From contig NZ_JAKNTW010000010.1 in NCBI RefSeq assembly GCF_022213955.1, forward strand, positions 186,001-250,000: a DNA stretch of 64,000 bases, read 5' to 3'. Position 1 is the stretch's first letter. Every line of letters begins with the position of its first letter. Source of the DNA: Dolomitihabitans soli (GTDB taxonomy: Bacteria; Actinomycetota; Actinomycetes; Streptosporangiales; Streptosporangiaceae). Shown piece after piece: positions 45,190 through 52,305 of this stretch. Both the position numbers and the translations under genes were made by a program. The notes below the pieces were generated by a model. The model worked only from the letters and a program-made list of their open reading frames with translations. It had not been told where the DNA came from and did not search any database.

Positions 45190-48100
45190 ATGACAGCCCT
45201 GCGGCATAAGCCCTATCCCGTCGAGGAGCTATTGCGGGCCGTACGCCTGGAGATAGCCGCCGAGTTCCGCAGTGACGGCGACGGTGAGAAGGTCTCTCTG
45301 ACCGCTGGGCGGCTAACCGGCGGCAACGGAGAGATGCGAGAGTACTTGTTCTCCTGTAAGGGCTGGAAGGCCGCGTTCGCCGGCGAAAAGCTGCTCATCC
45401 GGCTGTCGAACTCTCGCCGTGATCCGTGGGTGAGCGCCGAGGCCACGCGGATGCCCGACGGTAGGGTACGGGTTCGCACCACCGCCGACCTGGGAAGGCA
45501 ACCGGGCAACACCCAACTACGCAAGGACGATTCAGCCGGCCTGGAGGCGATCGCCGAGCGGCTGGAGTCGGCCGGCGGGAGCGACGGCTTGGTCAACCTC
45601 GCGACGGCGGGCTGGCTGGTCGGCCAGGGGCGGCCGCGGGTCGAACGCTGCCCCACCCCGGAGCGCTTCATTCGGGGATATCGGGAACGCCGGCTCAACT
45701 CCCGGCAGCGGCAGGCGATCGAGCAGGCTCTCGGCAGCGAACTCACCTTCATCTGGGGGCCACCAGGAACCGGCAAGACCGACGTCGTCGCCTATATCAC
45801 CGAGGGCTGCCACCGGCAGGGATTGCGGGTGCTCTTCGTCGCACCCACCAAAGTGGCCGTGGACCAGGCCCTGGAGCGGATTTGTGAGCTGCTGTCGAAC
45901 GAGGAGGGATTCGACGCGGGCCTCGTTCAGCGTGCCGGAGACGTCGAACTTCCCTCTCTGGCCGCAAAATTCGGCGAACAGATCAATGCCGAACTGGTCT
46001 GCGCACGACTCGCCACCGCGGTGACCACCCGAATCGACGAAACACGCCAGCAACTGGACACCGTACGTCAGACCCTAGCCATTCATGCCGACGCTGACCG
46101 CGCGGCAGCGGAATTGCTAGACCTCAGCACTCGGCGGGACGACGCGGAACGGCACACGACCGTCATGGGCCAGCAAGCCCAGGCCCGCCGGGCGACCATC
46201 GGGGAGATCGAGCAGCAGATCCTCGACATCGGTACGCCTTCCGGGCTTTTCGCCAAGAGAAAGCAGGCGAAACTCGACGACCTCAAGCGTGCTCACTGGG
46301 AGGCCCGGAACGCCGTCGCCGCACTCGACGAGCAGATGGGAGCCGCCCTGACATCTCAGCGCCAGTGCGGCGCGCAGATCGCCGCACTGGAGCCGAAACT
46401 GGCCGTCCTGCGCGGTCAACTTGGGGCGGCACCTTCGCCGAACGCTCTTCGGAGTGCCGCAGAAGGCTTGCAGCAGCGACTCGCCGCGCTGGAGCAGGAG
46501 CAACGGAAGATCACCGATGTGGTCCGCGGCAACTGCCGGGTCATGGGTACCACGGTTGCCAAGGCGGTGCAGTCTCGCAAGCTGCTCGACTCCATCGATG
46601 TGGTGGTCATCGACGAGGCGGGCATGGTGAACACCCCCTCGGCCTGGTGCGTGGCAGGGCTCGCCGACCAGCGCGTCGTCGTCGCCGGCGATTTCCGTCA
46701 GTTGCCGGCCGTGACCAAAGCCACTGGTGACCGCCAGGCCTCCTCACAAGACGTTGCACATGCGACGCTCTGGATGAACCGTGACGCCTTCTCCACGGCC
46801 GGACTGGTGGATCCGGCGGGTTCGGCCCGCCAAGATCATCGAATGGTCTGCCTCGACACGCAGTACCGCATGCGGCCGGCGATCTGTGATGTGGTCAACA
46901 GCATCGCCTATCCGGAAGCCCCGCTTCTCACCGGCCGTCCCGACCGCAGCAGGCTACCCGAATCACCACTGACCGACGGCCCGCTCATCCTCATCGACAC
47001 CGCTCCGCGACGTCTGCCCAATCCCAAAGGACGGTACGGCGGGCACAAGACCAACGCGGTCCATGAAGCCGTTATCCACGAACTCATACGCGGCCTGCAG
47101 TACGACGAGGTCCTTCCCTCTCGGAAGGCGACCGGCCTGGTTCGGCCCACCGACCAACTGGCAGTGATCACTCCCTACAGAGACCAGGTCAAGTCACTTC
47201 GGGACAGCTTGACCTATCGTTTCGGCGAAGGCTACGAAGGGCTGGTGGACACCGTCCACCGGTTCCAGGGCAGTCAACGCCCCCTTGTGGTGATCGATAC
47301 CGTGGCCGGAGCCGGCGACACGCTCGGCTACTTCTACGAGGGCATCGGCCTTTCGTCGTCCACCTGCCGGTTGCTCAACGTGGCCCTCAGCCGGGCTCAA
47401 GATCACCTGGTTGTCGTCGCCGACACCGAATTCCTCCACCGCAAACTTCACCCGAACAGTGAAGCCGCCCGGATGCTCGCCCATCTGGAGCGTCACGCCC
47501 GGATGCTCTCGGTCGACGATCTCGTCCCATTCCGCTCTGCGGCCGACCTCGCCGGTCTTGGTGAAGACGAGTTGTCCCGACCGGCCTTCTTCCCCGCCGA
47601 TGAGGTACCCCGGGCCATCGAATGGGACCTCGCCCGAGCCCGGCGCTCCATTGAGATCTATTGTGCCTTCCTCGATCCGAACCCTGTCCGCAAGTGGCTG
47701 CGGCACCTCGCTCCTCGCATAAGCGATGGAGTGCAGGTCACCATCCATACCCGCGATCAGACCGACGACCCGCGCAAACACGATCTTGTAGGGGAACTCA
47801 AGTCGGCCGGGTGTCAGATCTCCGTCCGGGAACGTATGCACGAGAAGGTGCTGATGGTCGACGACACTGTGCTGTGGCACGGTTCGCTCAACCTCCTGGC
47901 CAACGTCGGCCCTACTGACCTGATGATGCGGATCACCGACCCGTCCTCCTGTCTCCGTGTGCGCCACATCGTGGACCGCGCCCGGCGAGAACGCCCCGCA
48001 CGCGTCTGGAAGCAGACACCCCCGGCCTCGCCCGTTGACGCGGTCAGCCCCGGCACGGTCCTCGACGGGCGCCTTTACCTTGCCGTCCCCTTCAACGAGA

Positions 48101-48234
48101 AGGACGAGGCTAAACGTGTCATCCGCGCCGCCGGCAAAAGGGCGTCTTGGGATGGAAACCGTCAGCTTTGGCACGTGGACGCAGATATTTCACCCGAGGT
48201 GATCCAACGCTGGCTCCCACCTCGAACCATGTAA
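45190..48234 (+). CDS. SF1 helicase-phospholipase D nuclease-DUF5710 fusion (DrmC-like role)
   Basis: A 1014-aa protein. An N-terminal domain of about 170 aa leads into a Dna2/Upf1-type SF1 helicase: Walker A WGPPGTGKTDVV (about 190), a coiled-coil insert (about 280-440), VVIDEAGMV (about 475), QYRMRPAI (about 557), TVHRFQGSQ (about 688) and NVALSRAQDH (about 732). A PLD domain follows with one HKD motif, MHEKVLMVDD...WHGSLN (about 883-900), implying a dimeric nuclease. The last 50 residues are DUF5710-like (LYLAVPFNEKDEAKRVI...WDGNRQLWHVD). GGAG precedes the ATG. Stand-alone PLD protein DrmC is a DISARM core component; here the PLD is fused to a helicase and transcribed divergently from the other three genes. 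Confidence 0.9.
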   Translation: MTALRHKPYPVEELLRAVRLEIAAEFRSDGDGEKVSLTAGRLTGGNGEMREYLFSCKGWKAAFAGEKLLIRLSNSRRDPWVSAEATRMPDGRVRVRTTADLGRQPGNTQLRKDDSAGLEAIAERLESAGGSDGLVNLATAGWLVGQGRPRVERCPTPERFIRGYRERRLNSRQRQAIEQALGSELTFIWGPPGTGKTDVVAYITEGCHRQGLRVLFVAPTKVAVDQALERICELLSNEEGFDAGLVQRAGDVELPSLAAKFGEQINAELVCARLATAVTTRIDETRQQLDTVRQTLAIHADADRAAAELLDLSTRRDDAERHTTVMGQQAQARRATIGEIEQQILDIGTPSGLFAKRKQAKLDDLKRAHWEARNAVAALDEQMGAALTSQRQCGAQIAALEPKLAVLRGQLGAAPSPNALRSAAEGLQQRLAALEQEQRKITDVVRGNCRVMGTTVAKAVQSRKLLDSIDVVVIDEAGMVNTPSAWCVAGLADQRVVVAGDFRQLPAVTKATGDRQASSQDVAHATLWMNRDAFSTAGLVDPAGSARQDHRMVCLDTQYRMRPAICDVVNSIAYPEAPLLTGRPDRSRLPESPLTDGPLILIDTAPRRLPNPKGRYGGHKTNAVHEAVIHELIRGLQYDEVLPSRKATGLVRPTDQLAVITPYRDQVKSLRDSLTYRFGEGYEGLVDTVHRFQGSQRPLVVIDTVAGAGDTLGYFYEGIGLSSSTCRLLNVALSRAQDHLVVVADTEFLHRKLHPNSEAARMLAHLERHARMLSVDDLVPFRSAADLAGLGEDELSRPAFFPADEVPRAIEWDLARARRSIEIYCAFLDPNPVRKWLRHLAPRISDGVQVTIHTRDQTDDPRKHDLVGELKSAGCQISVRERMHEKVLMVDDTVLWHGSLNLLANVGPTDLMMRITDPSSCLRVRHIVDRARRERPARVWKQTPPASPVDAVSPGTVLDGRLYLAVPFNEKDEAKRVIRAAGKRASWDGNRQLWHVDADISPEVIQRWLPPRTM

Positions 48235-48326
48235 TTGACCTTTCGCGTCTACTCCCCTCGCCGACCCGGCATCGCGCGACCTTGCCGTCGGCTTCGATTC
48301 AGCTGCCACGCCCCTCACCTGGGCGC

Positions 48327-48344
48327 CACCGGGAGTGCCCGGTG
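48327..48344. terminator. Hairpin between convergent helicase and MerR-PP2C genes
   Basis: CACCGGG (48327-48333) and CCCGGTG (48338-48344) form a 7-bp stem with a 4-nt loop, between the ends of two convergent genes (stops at 48234 and 48388). No T tract; a modest candidate for a shared terminator. Confidence 0.45.
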
Positions 48345-48387
48345 ACCCGCCCGCGATGGCCGTCGTCACCCCCTGCCGCCACCCCGT

Positions 48388-49467
48388 TCACGAGCGGGCC
48401 GGTACGTCGGCGACGACGCATGAGATGTTGTCCGGTGCGCCGTGGTCGTGGGCCAGGGCGCTGAGCCGATCGACCGCCTCCTGAGGGGTGGCGGCGGTTT
48501 CGAGCACGTGGCGCAGGCTCTGTTCGGGGAGCACCGCGTGCAGGCCGTCCGAGGACAGCAGGTAGCGGTCCCCGGGGTGCGCCTCGCGTAGGTGCAGGTC
48601 GGGTTCGGTGGTGTCACCGCTGTCCAGGGCCCGCTGCAACGTGGCTCGTTCGGGATGGGAGGCGGCTTCCTCCAGGGTCAGCTTGCCCTCGTCGACCAGC
48701 GACTGGACGAGCGTGTGATCGTGGGTGATCTGGGTCAGCTCGCCACCCCGCAGGAGGTACGCGCGCGAGTCGCCGACATGCAGGAGCGCGAACTGGTTGC
48801 CCGACCACAGCATCGCCGTCAGGGTCGTGCCGGCGCCTCCGCGCGCGGGGTCGGACGCGATGAAGTCGTGCACCGCCGTACGCGCGCCGTTCGCGGCCGT
48901 TCCCAGGGACTTCAGCAGGTTCCGAGCGGGCACGTCCGCGTCGAGTGGTTTGAGTGCTTCGATCGCGGCGACGCTCGCCGGCAGTTCCACGCCCTGCGCG
49001 CCGAACCCGTCGGCGACGGCGAACAGCCGCGACCCCGCGTACACCGCGTCTTCGTTCGCCGATCGCACGAGTCCGCGATCCGTGCGGGCGGCGTAACGGA
49101 GATCCAGTTCCATGTGCGTACCAGCCATTTCGATGTCCTTCCTGGACAGATGGGTGATGAGGAAGGTGGCCAGCTCCTTGCGTGCCGCGGTGTCGGCCTC
49201 CACCTGACGCCAGTACGAGGTGACCTCGGTCGCCGCCGCGAGCGGCGGAAGGTCGCACACCACACGAATTCGCGCCAGCGGCATCCCGAGCCCGCGCAAC
49301 CACGCGACCAGCTGCGCCCTCTCCAGCTGCGCCGGATCGTAGGACCGGTAACCCGAACGCGGATCGACGTGGACCGGAGGCAACAACCCGAGCTCGTCGT
49401 ACAACCGCAACGCCTTGGCCGTCAGGCCCGACGCCTGCGCGAACTCGCCGATACTCAGTCTGGCCAC
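48388..49467 (-). CDS. MerR-family regulator fused to a PP2C-type protein phosphatase
   Basis: A 359-aa fusion. Residues 1-about 115 are a MerR DNA-binding domain (LSIGEFAQASGLTAKALRLYDE, GYRSYDPAQLERAQLVAWLR, GMPLARIRVVC). Residues about 125-355 are a PP2C/SpoIIE-type Ser/Thr phosphatase (DRGLVRSANEDAVYAG, FAVADGFGAQG, LLHVGDSRAYLLRGG, YLLSSDGLHAVL, DNISCVVAD) with the metal-binding Asp residues in place. The start is GTG 49467, two bases after GGAGGGGG; an upstream frame is unsupported. The fusion could link a phosphorylation signal directly to transcription. Target genes unknown. Confidence 0.88.
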   Translation of the reverse strand: MARLSIGEFAQASGLTAKALRLYDELGLLPPVHVDPRSGYRSYDPAQLERAQLVAWLRGLGMPLARIRVVCDLPPLAAATEVTSYWRQVEADTAARKELATFLITHLSRKDIEMAGTHMELDLRYAARTDRGLVRSANEDAVYAGSRLFAVADGFGAQGVELPASVAAIEALKPLDADVPARNLLKSLGTAANGARTAVHDFIASDPARGGAGTTLTAMLWSGNQFALLHVGDSRAYLLRGGELTQITHDHTLVQSLVDEGKLTLEEAASHPERATLQRALDSGDTTEPDLHLREAHPGDRYLLSSDGLHAVLPEQSLRHVLETAATPQEAVDRLSALAHDHGAPDNISCVVADVPARS

Positions 49468-49598
49468 GACCCCCTCCTCATCCCGGGCTCCCTGCCCGGT
49501 CACCCGACTCTCCTTCTTGCCCCAAGGGCAAGGTCAACCAGGCGGGCCATCCTCTTTTCAGGTCGAATACGGACGTCCACCCTCTGTGGTCGGTACGG

Positions 49599-50987
49599 CT
49601 AGCACGTGGTGCCGTTCGGCGGGATCACCTGCTCGGTGAAGTAGCGGTCGATGTGCTCGCGGGCGCAGGCGTTGCCCAGGTACAGGGTGTGGCCGGGGCC
49701 TTCGTGACGCACGGAGCCGCTGCCGGGAACCTGGTCCAGGACTTGCTGGACGGAATCGGACTCGTTCCAGGCGCCCGCGCCTAGCAGGGGCGGGAGATCG
49801 TCGGGGAGCGAACTCGGCGGGTTGGTGACCGGTACCGGCCAGCCCACGCAGGTCAGCGTCGCCGCCACGAGGGTTCCCGCGGTTCCCGTGTTCGGCGCGA
49901 GGCGGCGCAGCCGGGAGACCGCCGCCGTCAGTTCGGCGCGGTCCTTGGCTCGCGGCCAGTCGAGGCATTCGGTGACACCGGTCGACTGGTCCGGATATCG
50001 CAGACCGCGCTCGGGGGCGAACCCCGAGGCGTCACCGCGACCGGCTTCCTGGATCGTCCGGGCCAGGGCGGGCCATCCCGGCTCTCCCCGCCTGGCCAGG
50101 CCGAGCGCGAAGCTCTGCAGGTCACGACCGTCGTAGTGGACGCCTGCCCGCTTGGCCGGGATCGGTGAACGGTCGGCGTCCGCGACCAGTTTCCGCCAGG
50201 ACCGGGAGGTCACCTCGCACGAGTCGTCCTTGCCGCACCAGGTGAGGAACCGGCCGAAGCTCGCCTCGTTGCGCCGGGCCGCGTCGTCCAACTCCCGGTT
50301 CCAGTCGGTCAGGCTGTGGCTGACGGTGCCGTCGAGCACCATCGTGCGCACCTGACCGGGGAACAGCCGGGCGTACGCCTGGGCGTACAGACCGGCGTAC
50401 GACGCGCCGTAGAAGTTCAGCTTGGACTCGCCGAGCGCCTTCCTGATCGCCTCCATGTCTCTGGCGTTGTCCGCGGAGCTCATGTTGGCGAAGAATTCCG
50501 GGTCCTGGAGGCGGCACGCTTCGGCGTAGCCGCGGTTGGTGTCGGAGAGCCGCCCGAAATCCGGCTCGTCAGCAGGAAACTCGGCCAGCGGGGTCCGGGT
50601 CCACGCGCACGGCAACCCGGTGCTCTTCCCGCCGAACTGCGCTCCGTAGCCGCGGGTGTCCCAGGTGACGATGTCCATCCGCTTCCGCAGCGCGGCCCAC
50701 TGCGGCGCGATCTGCTTGGTGAGCGCGATCCCGGGACCACCCGGCCCGCCGTACGCCACCAGGACGGAACCCTCGGGGTCGCCGGTGGCGGGCAGCCGCC
50801 CGAGTGCCAGCGTGATCGTACGGCCGGCGGGCTTCTGCCAGTCCACCGGGACCTTCAACTCGGCGCACTCCATCCCGATCTGGTCGTCGGCGCAGGCGCT
50901 CCAATCCAGCGCCCCGGCCTGGTCCGGCTGCGTCGCGGCGACGGCGGACCCGGCGAGGGCCAGCGCGAGAACTATCTCTTTGAGCAT
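49599..50987 (-). CDS. Secreted alpha/beta-hydrolase, tripeptidyl aminopeptidase-like (S33)
   Basis: A 462-aa hydrolase with a signal peptide (MLKEIVLALALAGSAVAATQ). Motifs: VAYGGPGGPG (oxyanion region), TWDTRGYG, FYGASYAGLYAQAYA with nucleophile Ser in GASYAG, and a C-terminal HTLYLGNACAREHIDRYF with a catalytic His candidate. Cys residues (CADDQIGMEC, CGKDDSC, CVGW) suggest disulfides. These enzymes (SlpD/SlpE/Tap-like) trim N-terminal peptides outside the cell. The frame is open for another 1.5 kb upstream only because of GC bias; the ATG at 50987 followed by the signal peptide marks the start. Confidence 0.88.
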   Translation of the reverse strand: MLKEIVLALALAGSAVAATQPDQAGALDWSACADDQIGMECAELKVPVDWQKPAGRTITLALGRLPATGDPEGSVLVAYGGPGGPGIALTKQIAPQWAALRKRMDIVTWDTRGYGAQFGGKSTGLPCAWTRTPLAEFPADEPDFGRLSDTNRGYAEACRLQDPEFFANMSSADNARDMEAIRKALGESKLNFYGASYAGLYAQAYARLFPGQVRTMVLDGTVSHSLTDWNRELDDAARRNEASFGRFLTWCGKDDSCEVTSRSWRKLVADADRSPIPAKRAGVHYDGRDLQSFALGLARRGEPGWPALARTIQEAGRGDASGFAPERGLRYPDQSTGVTECLDWPRAKDRAELTAAVSRLRRLAPNTGTAGTLVAATLTCVGWPVPVTNPPSSLPDDLPPLLGAGAWNESDSVQQVLDQVPGSGSVRHEGPGHTLYLGNACAREHIDRYFTEQVIPPNGTTC

Positions 50988-51139
50988 GCGGCCAACGCTT
51001 CCCGAACTTCCGCGCCCGCACATCGGACCACGGTCTGGATCAAGGAGAGGCGCATCGGACCGGGGGACGTCGGTCAGCGGTCCTACCCCGACGGACCTGC
51101 GACCGGCTGTCACAGGTGAGGGGCGCCGGCAGCACAGGT

Positions 51140-51796
51140 TCAGATTCCGCGGCGGCGGCGGGCGGCGACCGCGGAGACCCAGAGCATCGCGGTGATGGCA
51201 CCGACGGCCAGGGTCAGGGAGCCGGCCGTGCCGCCGCTCATCGCCCAGCCGTTGCCGATCAGGAGGGCGGTGCCCGCGACGCGGGAGGCGATGGCGTGGC
51301 CGCGGTTCCCGGCGCGGCTGAAGTGGCGGCCCAGGACGTAGCAGGCGGCGATCAGCGCGGTGAAGGCGACCGAACCGGCGGCCAGGTGGCCGTAGCCGTG
51401 CCAGGTCATCGTCTCGGGCGCCCCGAAGGGGGTGCCGGTGGGGAAACCGTCTCCCGGGTCCACGACGAGGACGCCCCCGGCCATCAGGCCGATGCCGTAG
51501 ATCCGGACCAGCCGGGGCGCCCAGGTGCCTCCGGGGGTGCCGTGCATGACCCGGCGCAGGCCGGACGCCCCGGCGACGGCCAGCGCGCCGGCGAGCAGGA
51601 AGGTGGTGATCTGCAGCCAGCCGAGGGAGCCGTTGCTCAGCGCGCTCAGCGGGTGGCGGGTCAGGTCGAAGCCGTCGCGGGTGGCGGCCTGGGCCAGCGA
51701 GACGACCGCCCACAACGGCCCCGCGAGGGCCGCGCAGGTGAGCAGGGAGCGGGTCGTGGCCGAGGTGGTGGTGGCGGGGATCTGGGTGGCGGTCAT
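51140..51796 (-). CDS. DUF998 membrane protein
   Basis: A 218-aa integral membrane protein with about six helices (SLLTCAALAGPLWAVVSLAQ, WLQITTFLLAGALAVAGASG, GIGLMAGGVLVVDPGDGFP, AFTALIAACYVLG). The stretch ALSNGSLGWLQITTF and the DPGDGFP loop are typical of DUF998. The ATG at 51796 has AAAGG upstream. Divergent from the YCII gene across a strong inverted repeat. Function unknown. Confidence 0.82.
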   Translation of the reverse strand: MTATQIPATTTSATTRSLLTCAALAGPLWAVVSLAQAATRDGFDLTRHPLSALSNGSLGWLQITTFLLAGALAVAGASGLRRVMHGTPGGTWAPRLVRIYGIGLMAGGVLVVDPGDGFPTGTPFGAPETMTWHGYGHLAAGSVAFTALIAACYVLGRHFSRAGNRGHAIASRVAGTALLIGNGWAMSGGTAGSLTLAVGAITAMLWVSAVAARRRRGI

Positions 51797-51846
51797 GGCC
51801 GGTGCCTTTCTCAGGTTCGTCTTCTCGCTCACACGTCGAACCGTCG

Positions 51847-51880
51847 ATGTGACAGGGAACGCACTCATTCCCTGTCACAT
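51847..51880. promoter_or_regulatory. Perfect 13-bp inverted repeat, probable operator between DUF998 and YCII genes
   Basis: ATGTGACAGGGAA (51847-51859) and TTCCCTGTCACAT (51868-51880) are exact reverse complements with an 8-bp spacer. It lies 50 bp from each divergent start codon, with no gene reading into it, so a dimeric repressor site is more likely than a terminator. The regulator is unknown. Confidence 0.7.
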
Positions 51881-51929
51881 ATGTTTGTTCGACGCCTGGG
51901 CAGAGAGACCGACGAGAAGGAGAAAGCAC

Positions 51930-52253
51930 ATGCGCTATCTGATGACGACCAAGCCGTCCGACGCCGTCGCCGACGAGAACCTGTACATCGAGATGGGCAA
52001 GTTCGTCGAGGAGCTGACCGCGGCGGGCGTCCTGCTGGCCACCGGCGGCCTTGAGCCGGGCGGGGTCAGGATCACGTCGGCCGGTGCGGAGATCACGGTG
52101 ACGGACGGCCCGTTCGCCGAGGCCAAGGAGGCCGTGGCCGGCTTCGCGCTGATCGAGGTCCGGTCCAAGGAGGAGGCGATCGAGCTGGCCCGCCGGTTCC
52201 GCAAGATCGTCGGTGACGGTGAGAGCGTGGTCCAGCAGGTCTTCGGCCCTTGA
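51930..52253 (+). CDS. YCII-related (DGPF) protein
   Basis: A 107-aa YCII/DGPF-domain protein: MRYLMTTKPSD, EELTAAGVLLATGGLEPG, VTDGPFAEAKEAVAGFALIEV (the DGPF motif), ELARRF. GAAGGAG lies 7 bases upstream of the ATG at 51930. DGPF proteins are the characteristic neighbours and regulon members of ECF42 sigma factors, as here. Biochemical role unknown; relatives are small hydrolase- or isomerase-like enzymes. Confidence 0.9.
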   Translation: MRYLMTTKPSDAVADENLYIEMGKFVEELTAAGVLLATGGLEPGGVRITSAGAEITVTDGPFAEAKEAVAGFALIEVRSKEEAIELARRFRKIVGDGESVVQQVFGP

Positions 52254-52305
52254 GCCGCCCAGGCGCCGCCCCGGTTTGCGAGCGAGCCGGGGCGGTGCTG
52301 TCATC

